Assembly: GCF_900095745.1 (NCBI RefSeq)
Contig: NZ_FMIR01000013.1
Span: 124,001-188,000 of the forward strand
Direction of reading: 5' to 3'
DNA length: 64,000 nt
From: Microbacterium oxydans
Lineage (GTDB): Bacteria; Actinomycetota; Actinomycetes; Actinomycetales; Microbacteriaceae
Positions 49,511 through 57,447 of this stretch are shown in pieces (positions within the stretch are counted from its first letter, which is position 1; the number at the start of each line of letters is the position of its first letter). Made by a program: the position numbers and the translations under genes. Below the pieces are notes generated by a model. It was given only the letters and a program-made list of their open reading frames with translations, did not search any database and had not been told where the DNA came from.

Positions 49511-49512
49511 GT
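49497..49512. promoter_or_regulatory. candidate TetR operator
   Basis: ACCTCCACGTGGAAGT, 16 bp with one mismatched pair and a perfect core TCCACGTGGA. It covers the -35 positions of both divergent promoters, so one bound dimer could silence the operon and the tetR gene together. Confidence 0.7.
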
Positions 49513-49522
49513 TTTGATTCGC

Positions 49523-49528
49523 TAGACT
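49523..49528 (+). promoter_or_regulatory. -10 box of leaderless tetR promoter
   Basis: TAGACT, 6 nt before the ATG at 49535. The -35 position for this box falls within the palindrome. Confidence 0.55.
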
Positions 49529-49534
49529 CCCCCC

Positions 49535-50152
49535 ATGCCCGCCGACACGCCAGAGCCTGCCGAGCAGCCCCGCCCGCGGGGCACCTACGCCAAGGGGATC
49601 GCTCGCCGACAGGAGATCCTCGATCGCGCCATCGAGGTCTTCGCCGAACGCGGTTCCGACCGCACGAGCCTGCGAGCGATCGCGCGCGAAGTGGGCGTCA
49701 CGCACGCCGCCCTCACCCACTACTTCGGGTCTCTCGAAGAGCTGCTCGTCGCCGTCTACGAAGAGAGCAACGCCCCGGGACGGCAGCCGGATCCTCCGTC
49801 GGCCGACGCGACGCCGGTCGAGATGATGATCGAGTCGGCACGCTTCAACCGCGCGATCCCCGGTCTCGTGCAGTTGTATTCCACGCTCGTCGCATCGGCG
49901 CTCGAGGAGGGCCACCCGGCGGCGCGCACGTTCGCCACCGGCCGTTTCGCACGTCTGCGCGAACGGCTCGCCGAGACCGTTCGACGACAGCAGGAAGACG
50001 GGCAGATCCGGAAAGACGTCGACGCGGATGCCGTCGCGGCTCTCGTCGTCGCGGCGTCGGACGGCCTCCAGACGCAGTGGCTGCTCGATGAGACCGCACC
50101 ACAGCACGAGGCGCTCGCGCTGCTCGATCGGCTCCTGCGCCCACCCGCCTGA
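49535..50152 (+). CDS. TetR-family transcriptional regulator
   Basis: 205 residues. The N-terminal HTH is clear (SLRAIAREVGVTHAALTHYFGSLEELLVAVYEE, about residues 47-80), followed by an all-helical ligand domain. It faces the isomerase/dehydrogenase operon and very likely represses it through the palindrome 49497-49512, with autoregulation. The inducer is unknown, presumably the sugar-like substrate. Confidence 0.92.
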   Translation: MPADTPEPAEQPRPRGTYAKGIARRQEILDRAIEVFAERGSDRTSLRAIAREVGVTHAALTHYFGSLEELLVAVYEESNAPGRQPDPPSADATPVEMMIESARFNRAIPGLVQLYSTLVASALEEGHPAARTFATGRFARLRERLAETVRRQQEDGQIRKDVDADAVAALVVAASDGLQTQWLLDETAPQHEALALLDRLLRPPA

Positions 50153-50189
50153 GCGGCGGCGGACCGGCCGGGCGCACCCACCGTCGAGC

Positions 50190-50195
50190 TAGGCT
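50190..50195 (+). promoter_or_regulatory. -10 box of leaderless DUF4166 gene promoter
   Basis: TAGGCT, 6 nt before the GTG at 50202. Confidence 0.5.
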
Positions 50196-50201
50196 CGAAA
50201 C

Positions 50202-50855
50202 GTGACGCCCGTGCCGCAATCCCCCTACGCCCGGGCACTCGGCGAGCGCATCGACGAGCTGCACCCTCGGCTGCGCGCCTACTTCTCGGCGGTCCCCGAC
50301 GGCGCCGTCGGCATCGGCGAGGGCGTGTTCCACGTCGTCGGTACGCCGCGGCGGTGGCTCTGGCCCGTCCTCCGCGTCCTCGAACGTCGCGGCGTCGTCG
50401 CCGCCGTCTGGGAGCGCGACGTGCCGTTCCGCGTCGAGAACCGCACGATCGCGTCCCGAGCCATAGGCGAGCGCACGTTCCATTTCGCCCGCGGCCCGTG
50501 GGTCATGCGCGATGCGGTCGCACTCACCCGGCACGGCCGCGTGCTCGACGAACTCGGTGAACCCGGACTCATCGCGGCCTGCTTCGACGTCGATGTGCGC
50601 GACGGCGCGCTCCGGCTCACCAGCCGGGCCGTCGGTGTGCGACTGGGGCGGCTCCGAATGCGCATCCCCCGCCTGATCGCACCCGTCGTCCGCCTCACGG
50701 AGCGCTTCGACGACGCCATCGACCGGCAGCAGGTGGCACTCACGATCGACGCGCCTCTCCTCGGCCGCGTGTATGAATACCGCGGCGATTTCGAGTACCG
50801 CGTCCCGCCCCTCGCAGAGGTCCCCCGCATCGCAGATAAGGAGCAGTCCGCATGA
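50202..50855 (+). CDS. DUF4166-domain protein
   Basis: 217 residues, no signal peptide or clear span. The DUF4166 pattern is visible: GIGEGVFHVVGTPRRWLWPVLRVL, VPFRVENRTI, ERTFHF, and a C-terminal EYRGDFEYRV. Function is unknown. In other bacteria this domain sits beside or within dehydrogenase-like proteins, matching the 4-nt overlap with the SDR gene that follows. The GTG start is leaderless. Confidence 0.85.
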   Translation: MTPVPQSPYARALGERIDELHPRLRAYFSAVPDGAVGIGEGVFHVVGTPRRWLWPVLRVLERRGVVAAVWERDVPFRVENRTIASRAIGERTFHFARGPWVMRDAVALTRHGRVLDELGEPGLIAACFDVDVRDGALRLTSRAVGVRLGRLRMRIPRLIAPVVRLTERFDDAIDRQQVALTIDAPLLGRVYEYRGDFEYRVPPLAEVPRIADKEQSA

Positions 50856-51823
50856 ACGCAGGCCGAGTCGTGATCGGTGGATCCACGGGCTTCATGGGCA
50901 GCCACCTCGTCTCCCGGTTCCGCGCCGAGGGCCGCGAGGTCGTCACGATCTCCCGCTCCGGCGCCGACATCCGCTGGGGCGATCAGGTCGAGATCGACCG
51001 CGCGGTCGACGGCGCATCCCTGGTCATCGGCCTCGCCGGCAAGAGCGTCAACTGCCGGTACACGCCGGAGAACCGCGCGGAGATCTTCCGGTCGCGGCTC
51101 GACACCACCACCTCGCTGAGCACGGCGATCGCCCGCGCGTCGGCACCCCCGGCGCTGTGGGTGAACTCCTCGACGGCCACGATCTACCGGCACGCCGAAG
51201 ACCGTCCGATGACCGAGTCGACCGGCGAGCTCGGCACCGGCTTCTCGGTCGAGGTCGCGAAGGCCTGGGAGAAGGCACTGTTCGCCGACGAGCTGCCCGC
51301 CACCCGCCGCATCGCTCTTCGCAGCGCGATCGTGCTCGGCCACGGCGGCGTGCTCGGGCCCCTGAAGAACCTCGCCAGGCTCGGGCTCGGCGGCCCGCAG
51401 TACGACGGCCGGTGGCCCGCGAGTGCGGCGCGACGCCGGGCCGGTACCGTTCACCACTTCCGCGCGCGCCGCGGGAGTCAGCAGTTCAGCTGGGTGCACA
51501 TCGACGACGTCGCGCGCATCATCGACTTCATCGAGCAGACGCCGTCACTCGACGGTCCCGTCAACGTCGCATCCCCGAATCCGGTCGAGAACGTCGAGTT
51601 CATGGCGACGATCAGGCGAGTGCTGGGTGCTCGCATCGGCCCGCCGCTACCCCGGTGGATGCTGGAGCTCGGCGCCATCGGCATCCGCACCGAGACCGAA
51701 CTCGTGCTGAAGAGCCGATGGGTGCTACCGGAGAAGCTCACCACCGCGGGCTTCGAGTTCCGTCACCCGCAGCTGGAAGAGGCGATCCGCGAGTCGTTCG
51801 ACCGCGGCGGGGTCTCCGTCTAG
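50852..51823 (+). CDS. NAD-dependent epimerase-like protein, SDR39U1 / TIGR01777 family
   Basis: 323 residues, extended SDR. N-terminal VVIGGSTGFMGSHLVSRF nucleotide loop, NSSTATIYRHAEDRPMTE, VHIDDVARIIDF, and a DUF1731-type C-terminal tail (PRWMLELGAIGIRTETELVLKSRWVLPEKL). The reaction is not known for the family. Coupled to the DUF4166 gene by ATGA; its stop overlaps the stop of the next gene on the other strand. Confidence 0.9.
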   Translation: MNAGRVVIGGSTGFMGSHLVSRFRAEGREVVTISRSGADIRWGDQVEIDRAVDGASLVIGLAGKSVNCRYTPENRAEIFRSRLDTTTSLSTAIARASAPPALWVNSSTATIYRHAEDRPMTESTGELGTGFSVEVAKAWEKALFADELPATRRIALRSAIVLGHGGVLGPLKNLARLGLGGPQYDGRWPASAARRRAGTVHHFRARRGSQQFSWVHIDDVARIIDFIEQTPSLDGPVNVASPNPVENVEFMATIRRVLGARIGPPLPRWMLELGAIGIRTETELVLKSRWVLPEKLTTAGFEFRHPQLEEAIRESFDRGGVSV

Positions 51824-52212
51824 GAGGCGGCGCCGGCGGAACCGGAGGGGGCGTCCCCCTCGCGGCGACGCCTCTCGACCTCTTCGCGGAGCCGCCATTC
51901 CTCGATCTCGCGGTCGAGATCGGCGATCTGCTGCTCGGTCGTGCGGGTGTCCGCCGGCGGCGAGGGTCGCACGTCGGTGCGGGTCGCGGTCGGCCGCTCC
52001 GCCCTGCGCATGCGGGGAATGGGAACGCCCGCCTCTCCGTACTCGCGCCCGATCGCGAACCACAGCACGCTGCCGATGAACGGCAGCAGGATCACGATGA
52101 TGATCCACACCATCTTCGGCAGGTGCTTCACCAGGGCGCTGTCGCGGGTGATGATGTCGATCAGTGCGCCGATCATCAACGCGATGACGAGGAGCGAGAA
52201 CAGGAACGGCAT
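51820..52212 (-). CDS. small membrane protein with PLDc_N (cardiolipin synthase N-terminal-like) domain
   Basis: 130 residues. Two spans (about 3-21 and 35-53) with the PLDc_N pattern LPKMVWIIIVILLPFIGSVLWFAIGRE. The cytoplasmic tail is charged, with a coiled-coil-like stretch (TEQQIADLDREIEEWRLREEVERRRR). There is no phospholipase domain, so it is not a cardiolipin synthase itself. Leaderless ATG behind a TACCCT box. Confidence 0.86.
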   Translation of the reverse strand: MPFLFSLLVIALMIGALIDIITRDSALVKHLPKMVWIIIVILLPFIGSVLWFAIGREYGEAGVPIPRMRRAERPTATRTDVRPSPPADTRTTEQQIADLDREIEEWRLREEVERRRREGDAPSGSAGAAS

Positions 52213-52218
52213 GAGTTC

Positions 52219-52224
52219 AGGGTA
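52219..52224 (-). promoter_or_regulatory. -10 box of leaderless PLDc_N protein promoter
   Basis: TACCCT on the minus strand, 6 nt before the ATG at 52212. Confidence 0.5.
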
Positions 52225-52261
52225 GACGACGGTGTGACGTGGCGCGCGGGCCGAGCCGGTT

Positions 52262-53191
52262 CTACGGCAGCAGGTGTCCGGCGGCGCGGAACAGCTCGTA
52301 CCATTCGGGCCGGGTGAGCTCGAGGTCGGCGCCCATCGCGGCCTCGCGCACGCGCTGGGGTGTGGTCGTGCCGAGGACCACCTGCATGCCGGCGGGGTGA
52401 CGGGTGATCCAGGCGGTCGCGATGGCGATCGGAGTCACGCCGTGCGACGTCGCGAGGCGATCGATCACCGCGTTCAGCTCGGGGTACTCGGGATTGCCGA
52501 GGAACACCCCGAGACCGCGGCCGTCCTGGAACGGCGACCAGGCCTGGATCGTGATGCCGTTGATGCGGCAGTACTCCACGATGCCGCCACCGTCGCGCAC
52601 GGCGCTCTGCTCGTGGCTGGCGATGTTCGCCGCGACCGGCTGAGCGAGGATCGGCGCATGGGTGATCGACAACTGCAGCTGGTTGGCGACCAGCGGCTGC
52701 CGGACAGCTGTGCGGAGCAGATCGATCTGCCGCGGCGTGTGGTTCGAGACGCCGAAGGCGCGGACCTTGCCCGCGGCCTCCAGGTCGTCGAACGCGCGGG
52801 CGACCTCTTCGGGCTCGACGAGGATGTCGGGGCGGTGGAGCAGCAGCACGTCGAGGCGGTCGGTCTGCAGGGCGGCGAGCGACCCTTCGGCCTGGGCCAC
52901 GATGTGCTCGTACGAGAAGTCGAACATCCCCTGCGCCGGCACGATCCCGCACTTGGTCTGCAGCACGATCTCGTCGCGCTCGGAGGCGCTGAGCTGCAGG
53001 GCACCGGCGAAGCGCGCTTCGCAGTGGTGCATGCTCCCGCCGTAGATGTCGGCGTGGTCGAAGAAGTCGATGCCGGACTCCCGCGCGGTGGCGTAGAGCG
53101 CCCGGATGTGCGCCTCGTCTTTGTCGTTGATACGCATCATGCCGGCGATGACGGCGGGGGCGGTGGACGATCCGAACGGCACGGTCTTCAT
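52262..53191 (-). CDS. aldo/keto reductase (YdhF-like)
   Basis: 309 residues, TIM-barrel NADPH reductase. DFFDHADIYGG supplies the catalytic Asp and Tyr, VLQTKCGI the Lys, and LLLHRPD the His. Similar to E. coli YdhF. The ATG at 53191 is preferred over a GTG 9 bases further upstream because a TAGCGT box lies 7 nt before it. Confidence 0.91.
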   Translation of the reverse strand: MKTVPFGSSTAPAVIAGMMRINDKDEAHIRALYATARESGIDFFDHADIYGGSMHHCEARFAGALQLSASERDEIVLQTKCGIVPAQGMFDFSYEHIVAQAEGSLAALQTDRLDVLLLHRPDILVEPEEVARAFDDLEAAGKVRAFGVSNHTPRQIDLLRTAVRQPLVANQLQLSITHAPILAQPVAANIASHEQSAVRDGGGIVEYCRINGITIQAWSPFQDGRGLGVFLGNPEYPELNAVIDRLATSHGVTPIAIATAWITRHPAGMQVVLGTTTPQRVREAAMGADLELTRPEWYELFRAAGHLLP

Positions 53192-53198
53192 GCGCACC

Positions 53199-53204
53199 AC
53201 GCTA
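53199..53204 (-). promoter_or_regulatory. -10 box of leaderless YdhF-like gene promoter
   Basis: TAGCGT on the minus strand, 7 nt before the ATG at 53191. It overlaps the alternative GTG start, which argues against that start. Confidence 0.5.
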
Positions 53205-53220
53205 CTGTGCGCCGCCGACG

Positions 53221-53451
53221 TCAGCCGTCGTCGGTGGTCGACGCCGGGAGGAGTCTCGTGATCGGGATGTCGAGCGCAGCGGCGATGGCGGCGAGGTCGA
53301 CCACCGTGAAGTCGGCCTGACCCTCCAGCAGCTCCGCGAGCGCGTCCGGAGCGATGCTCGAGAGGTCGGCCAGTCGAGAGAATGACAGCCCCGCGTGAAT
53401 TCGCGCGCCGTTCACGGTCGATGCCAACATCTGACGCAGTTCTGTCCCCAT
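53221..53451 (-). CDS. small XRE-type helix-turn-helix protein
   Basis: 76 residues, almost entirely one HTH domain (GLSFSRLADLSSIAPDALAELLEGQADFTVVDLAAIAAAL). No second domain. It is divergent from a second HTH gene with a 94-bp gap and is followed by the YdhF-like gene. It may be an immunity-type or Cro-like regulator. A TAGCGT box lies 6 nt before the ATG. Confidence 0.75.
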   Translation of the reverse strand: MGTELRQMLASTVNGARIHAGLSFSRLADLSSIAPDALAELLEGQADFTVVDLAAIAAALDIPITRLLPASTTDDG

Positions 53452-53457
53452 ACGCCT

Positions 53458-53463
53458 ACGCTA
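53458..53463 (-). promoter_or_regulatory. -10 box of small XRE gene promoter
   Basis: TAGCGT on the minus strand, 6 nt before the ATG at 53451. Confidence 0.5.
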
Positions 53464-53532
53464 GTACCCCGCACGGACACGCAGACCTGTCGATTGCACC
53501 ATAATGGCAGCATTCTGGAGTCGGCGCGCTGC

Positions 53533-53538
53533 TATCGT
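53533..53538 (+). promoter_or_regulatory. -10 box of HTH gene promoter
   Basis: TATCGT, 7 nt before the GTG at 53546; used to set that start. Confidence 0.5.
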
Positions 53539-53545
53539 GAGCCGG

Positions 53546-53920
53546 GTGAAGACACCGGCCGAGGAATTCAACAACGCCGTGGGGCGCCAGATCCGCGGCG
53601 AGATCGCCGCCTCCAGGAGCAGCATCGCGGCGATGGCGCGGACCATCGGCATCGCGCGCAGCGCCCTGGACAACTACGTCACCGGCAAGCGCGCCATACC
53701 GGTCCCGGTCGTCTACTCGGTCTGCGCCGCTCTCGACCTCGAGCCCCACGTGCTCTTCGCTCGCGCAGAGGAACGCCTCAGAGCAGACGGGGAGACGACC
53801 GCGCGCATCACCCCGATCCGCCCCACCCCCGATGTCGCCGGTCCGCGAGAAGATACCCGCGAGGTCGCCTTCGAATCCCGCACGTCGCACGACTCGGATA
53901 CGGACGACCTCTACGACTAG
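53546..53920 (+). CDS. helix-turn-helix protein upstream of an ImmA-like peptidase
   Basis: 124 residues. HTH domain at about 8-66 (SSIAAMARTIGIARSALDNYVTGKRAIPVPVVYSVCAAL), then a hydrophilic, probably disordered tail rich in Arg, Asp and Thr. Such repressor/peptidase pairs (ImmR-ImmA type) control mobile elements or stress genes, the peptidase removing the repressor. The GTG start is set by the TATCGT box; the frame is open 14 codons further. Confidence 0.8.
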   Translation: MKTPAEEFNNAVGRQIRGEIAASRSSIAAMARTIGIARSALDNYVTGKRAIPVPVVYSVCAALDLEPHVLFARAEERLRADGETTARITPIRPTPDVAGPREDTREVAFESRTSHDSDTDDLYD

Positions 53921-53962
53921 CGGCGCACACACTGCCGCCCCGGCACGGTGAGGAGGAGAGCG

Positions 53963-54355
53963 ATGGACGACCTTCTCCACCTCGCCGAGGAACAGCGACT
54001 GCGCATCGTCGAGCGACCCGGCCGCACGCGCGGCGGCTTCGATCCCCTGACCCGCACGATCCGACTCAGTCCCGGCATGAGCGCGCGCACCACACGCAGC
54101 GTGCTCGCCCATGAGCTCGGGCACGCGCAGTTCGGGCACACTCCCGCGCGCGTGCCCGTCATCCGTGCGCAGCAGGAGCGCCAGGCCGACGAGTGGGCGG
54201 CCTGTCGGCTGATCACCCCACGTGCCTATGCCGAGGCAGAAGAGCTCCGCGGGCCGCACCTGGCCAGTCTGGCCTTCGAGCTGGGGGTCACGATCGAGCT
54301 GGTCACCGCCTTCCAGCAGCTCCTGCGTCAGGGTGCCGTCCCGGTCGCTGGTTGA
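53963..54355 (+). CDS. ImmA/IrrE-family metallopeptidase
   Basis: 130 residues. Zinc-protease motif HELGH (VLAHELGHAQFGH) with the third ligand expected in QQERQADEWAA. Short single-domain form, like ImmA. GGAGGAG precedes the ATG. It lies 42 bp after the HTH gene in the same direction, so it probably cleaves or inactivates that protein, or the small XRE protein, on a signal. Confidence 0.88.
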   Translation: MDDLLHLAEEQRLRIVERPGRTRGGFDPLTRTIRLSPGMSARTTRSVLAHELGHAQFGHTPARVPVIRAQQERQADEWAACRLITPRAYAEAEELRGPHLASLAFELGVTIELVTAFQQLLRQGAVPVAG

Positions 54356-54363
54356 ATACCGTC

Positions 54364-54966
54364 ATGGCTTTCCTCGTCGCTCCCGCCCCCGTCACCCTCA
54401 CCGGCGAACTCGTCGAACTCCGTCCGCTCGAACGCTCGCACGTCGACGGTCTCATCGATGCGGTGCAGGAGGGCGACCTGTGGAAGACGGCCTGGTACAC
54501 CTCGGTTCCGGCGCCGGACGGCGTGGCCGCGGAGGTCGACCGACGCCTCTCGCTCATCGAGAAGGGCGAGATGGTGCCGTTCACCGCTTTCGGTGCCGAC
54601 GGACGCGTTCTCGGGCTCACCTCGTACTACGACATCGTCGCGGATGTCCCGCGGCTGCACATCGGTTATACCTGGAACCGTCCGTCCGCTCACGGCACGG
54701 GCACGAACGCGGAGTCCAAGCTGCTGCTGCTCCGGCACGCCTTCGAGACGCTCGGGGTGTTCCGCGTCGGCCTGACCACACAGTGGGTCAATTTCCAGTC
54801 CCGCACGGCGATCGAGCGGCTCGGAGCCAAGCAGGACGGCGTGATGCGGGCCATGAGCCGCTACCGCAACGGCGCGCTGCGCGACAGTGTGGAGTACTCG
54901 ATCATCGAACCGGAGTGGCCCGCGGTAAGGGCCAACCTCGAGGCGCGGCTCGCTAAACGACGCTGA
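54364..54966 (+). CDS. GNAT-family N-acetyltransferase
   Basis: 200 residues, RimJ/RimL-like GNAT fold: VELRPLERSHVDGL at the start, IGYTWNRPSAHGTGTNAESKLLLLRHAFE holding the acetyl-CoA loop in a modified form, and NFQSRTAIERLGAKQDGVMRAM. Eight nt after the ImmA-like gene, with no visible ribosome site, so translation may depend on read-through. The substrate is unknown. A strong hairpin follows. Confidence 0.88.
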   Translation: MAFLVAPAPVTLTGELVELRPLERSHVDGLIDAVQEGDLWKTAWYTSVPAPDGVAAEVDRRLSLIEKGEMVPFTAFGADGRVLGLTSYYDIVADVPRLHIGYTWNRPSAHGTGTNAESKLLLLRHAFETLGVFRVGLTTQWVNFQSRTAIERLGAKQDGVMRAMSRYRNGALRDSVEYSIIEPEWPAVRANLEARLAKRR

Positions 54967-54987
54967 GCGGACGGCGTTGCCGTCCGC
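54967..54987. terminator. bidirectional hairpin terminator
   Basis: GCGGACGGC-GTT-GCCGTCCGC, perfect 9-bp stem, right after the acetyltransferase stop and 7 bp from the stop of the convergent small gene. Confidence 0.65.
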
Positions 54988-54993
54988 GACGGA

Positions 54994-55197
54994 TCACTCG
55001 GTGGCGTTGCCCGACCAGTTGTTCGCCCGACGCGTGGCCGAGCCCCGCTGGCGGAAGATGAATGCCATGGCCAGCGTGACGAGCAGGAGGCCGCCGCAGA
55101 AGGCGAGCGCGTTGAGGGCCGGCAGCCCGAACGAGATGCCCATCAGCAGGATGCCTCCGATGAAGAGGATCATGAAGAAGAGGAAGCTGAGGATCAC
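54994..55197 (-). CDS. small two-span membrane protein
   Basis: 67 residues, two hydrophobic spans (VILSFLFFMILFIGGILLMG and LNALAFCGGLLLVTLAMAFI) and a basic C-terminal tail. The GTG at 55195-55197 is chosen because AGGAG lies 6 nt upstream; an upstream in-frame ATG (55221) has no ribosome site. Function unknown. Confidence 0.7.
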   Translation of the reverse strand: MILSFLFFMILFIGGILLMGISFGLPALNALAFCGGLLLVTLAMAFIFRQRGSATRRANNWSGNATE

Positions 55198-55287
55198 GGG
55201 ATCTCCTGTCGTCGGTACCATCTACCAGGATAGCCCCGACGCGGAAACCCCCTGTGCACGCGTGTGCTCGCCTGCTCTGCTGTGATC

Positions 55288-55899
55288 ATGAAGACACCAC
55301 TGACCGCGGTCGCCGTCTCGTGCACGCTGAAGCCGTCGCCCGCCTCCTCCAGTTCCGACCTCCTCGCGACGCAGCTGCTCGATGCACTCGCCGGGCACGG
55401 CGTCACGGGAAGCCTCGTGCGCGCCGTCGACCTGTCGATCAGCCCCGGAGTGCAGAAGGACATGGGTGACGGCGACGAGTGGCCGAGCGTGCGCCGACGC
55501 ATCCTCGACGCCGACATCCTCGTGTTCGCCACTCCCACGTGGATGGGACAGCACTCCAGCGTCGCGCAGCGCGTGCTCGAACGCCTCGACGCCGAGCTCG
55601 GCGAGACAGACGCGCGAGGACGGCCCACCCTCTTCGACAAGGTCGCGATCGCGGGCATCGTCGGCAACGAGGACGGAGCCCACCACATCGCGGCGATCCT
55701 CTTCCAGTCGCTGAACGACGTCGGTTTCACCATCCCGGCCCAGGGCTCGGTCTACTGGAACGGGGAGGCGATGCACACCACCGATTACAAGGACCTCGAC
55801 GAGACCCCCGAGAAGGTCGCCTCCTCGATCGGGACGGCGGCGCGGAACGCCGCGCACCTCGCCCGGCTGCTCAAGGCGCAGGAGTACCCGGCGAGCTGA
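55288..55899 (+). CDS. flavodoxin-like NAD(P)H-dependent oxidoreductase
   Basis: 203 residues. FMN phosphate loop in VSCTLKPSPASSSSDLLATQLLDAL, FATPTWMGQHSSVAQRVLERLD and IVGNEDGAHHIAAILFQSLNDVGF, as in the NADPH-dependent FMN reductase / WrbA-like group. Its last 29 bases overlap the 3' end of the opposite acetyltransferase gene. Confidence 0.88.
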   Translation: MKTPLTAVAVSCTLKPSPASSSSDLLATQLLDALAGHGVTGSLVRAVDLSISPGVQKDMGDGDEWPSVRRRILDADILVFATPTWMGQHSSVAQRVLERLDAELGETDARGRPTLFDKVAIAGIVGNEDGAHHIAAILFQSLNDVGFTIPAQGSVYWNGEAMHTTDYKDLDETPEKVASSIGTAARNAAHLARLLKAQEYPAS

Positions 55900-56389
55900 G
55901 GTCGAGCACCCACTCGTTCTCGGAGAGGTCGGCGCCTCGGAACTCCTCCGTCTTCGTGCCGACCAGCGCGAATCCGTTCCGACGACAGACGCCGTTCGAC
56001 GCGGGGTTGTCGACGCCGGGGAATGCCGTCAGGAAGCGCCTGTCACCTCGATGTGCGCGGGCATCGTCGATGAGCAGGGCGAGGGCTTTCGATGCGACGC
56101 CGCGCCCCTGCGCCTCGGGGCGGACGAACCAGCCGGTCTCGAGGGCGGGTTCGTCCCGCCAGTCCATGCGCCAGTAGCCGATCGAACCGAGTGAGGCCCC
56201 CGCGGCATCTTCGATCACGAACATCCTCGCCTCGCCGGATGCCACGAGCCGCAGGTAGCGGGCCTGACGTTCGACGACCTGCTCTTCGGTCTCGGGACCG
56301 TTCAGATGGGCCGTCATCTCCGGGGTATTGGCGGCATGCAGCAGTTCGAGGTCGTTCTCGGACCAGAGTCGGAGCCTGAGGGATTCCAT
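55871..56389 (-). CDS. GNAT-family N-acetyltransferase
   Basis: 172 residues, RimJ/RimL type: LRLRLWSENDLELLHAANTPEM, GSIGYWRMDWRDEPALETGWFVRPEAQGRGVASKALALL (acetyl-CoA loop GRGVAS) and NGVCRRNGFALVG. Converges on the flavodoxin-like gene with a 29-nt overlap of coding ends. The target is unknown. Confidence 0.88.
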   Translation of the reverse strand: MESLRLRLWSENDLELLHAANTPEMTAHLNGPETEEQVVERQARYLRLVASGEARMFVIEDAAGASLGSIGYWRMDWRDEPALETGWFVRPEAQGRGVASKALALLIDDARAHRGDRRFLTAFPGVDNPASNGVCRRNGFALVGTKTEEFRGADLSENEWVLDLSSPGTPAP

Positions 56390-56431
56390 GCACGGATGGT
56401 CCCACGAGGCACCGACGTATCGCGGGTCGGA

Positions 56432-57442
56432 TCACCGACGGAAGGTGATGACCTCATCCCGGCGCGATTTCTCGAGCGTCAGACCAGCGAGCTCGAGGCG
56501 TCGATACACCCGCTTCGGCAGTGGCGGAAGCTCGGCGGAGAACCCTCGGGGCGGCTTCGCGATCCCGGTGACCACGGAGAGGTCGACGCCCGACCCGCCG
56601 CGCACTTCGAAGCGTGCGTAGTCGCTCCGGGTCCGCCAGCGCAGGAGCTCGAGTTCGCGGAACGGGATGGTGTGGTGGGCCTCACCCACGCGCACGCGGA
56701 GTTCGTCGTTGCCGAAGGCGACCGCGCACTGCTGCGTGCGGCGGCGCAGGATCGCCGTGAACGCCAGGTACACGGGCAGTCCGACCACGATCCCGAGGAG
56801 GAGGATGGCGATCCGCGGCCCCATCCGCATCACGATGTCATCGAGCGCGATCAGCGCGACGACGCCGAGGAGCCCGAAGACCAGGACGCTCGCCACGATC
56901 GCCTGGGTGAGACTGCGCATCCGCAGCTCGATGCCGGGGAACCGCACGACCGAACCGTCGCCGCTCTCCTCGCGTTCCCACTCCGGGGTCACGGGCAGCG
57001 GCCGCTTCTTCGCATCGCGGCGCGCGAGCAGATCGGTGACGCGACTGAGCAGCCCGAGCCAGATCCACCCGACCGCGGGGATCGCCGCCATCTGCAGCAC
57101 CACGGCGACACCGCGAACAGCGTTCGGGAACGGGTCGAGCAGGTCTCCCCCGAACTCGATCACCGAGGCGACGAGCACGCCCAGAACAACGGCCACGATC
57201 ACGTGGAGGATCGCGCCGTTGCGGGCGGGCACCATGTCGAACGTCGCATTCACGAACGCGAAGCCGAAGCACCAGCCGCCGATCAGCATGAGCAGGAAGG
57301 GGAAGAAGCTCAGATCGTCGCCGGCGAGCGTGAAGCCGACGGCGGCGAGCAGCAGCACCGCGCCCCAGAGGAGCGGGTTGCGCACCAGTTTCCGGGTCAC
57401 TGTGGTGCGCACCCGCGCGTCGGCGGTGGTGTTCTCCGTCAT
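56432..57442 (-). CDS. multi-span membrane protein of unknown function
   Basis: 336 residues. I do not recognise a named family. About six spans (around 24-40, 45-65, 79-100, 108-133, 181-200, 212-235) flank a charged cytoplasmic loop (ARRDAKKRPLPVTPEWEREE), and a soluble C-terminal third (about 245-336) looks like a PH-like or YcxB-type beta domain (ELRVRVGEAHHTIPFRELELLRWR). Last gene of a three-gene operon behind the palindromic promoter at 58235-58264. Confidence 0.75.
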   Translation of the reverse strand: MTENTTADARVRTTVTRKLVRNPLLWGAVLLLAAVGFTLAGDDLSFFPFLLMLIGGWCFGFAFVNATFDMVPARNGAILHVIVAVVLGVLVASVIEFGGDLLDPFPNAVRGVAVVLQMAAIPAVGWIWLGLLSRVTDLLARRDAKKRPLPVTPEWEREESGDGSVVRFPGIELRMRSLTQAIVASVLVFGLLGVVALIALDDIVMRMGPRIAILLLGIVVGLPVYLAFTAILRRRTQQCAVAFGNDELRVRVGEAHHTIPFRELELLRWRTRSDYARFEVRGGSGVDLSVVTGIAKPPRGFSAELPPLPKRVYRRLELAGLTLEKSRRDEVITFRR

Positions 57443-57447
57443 CGGGA

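Noticed and set aside
53221..54355. Prophage or integrative element
   Set aside because: The HTH and ImmA-like genes are suggestive, but no integrase, structural, transfer or attachment-site sequence is visible nearby, and base composition does not change.
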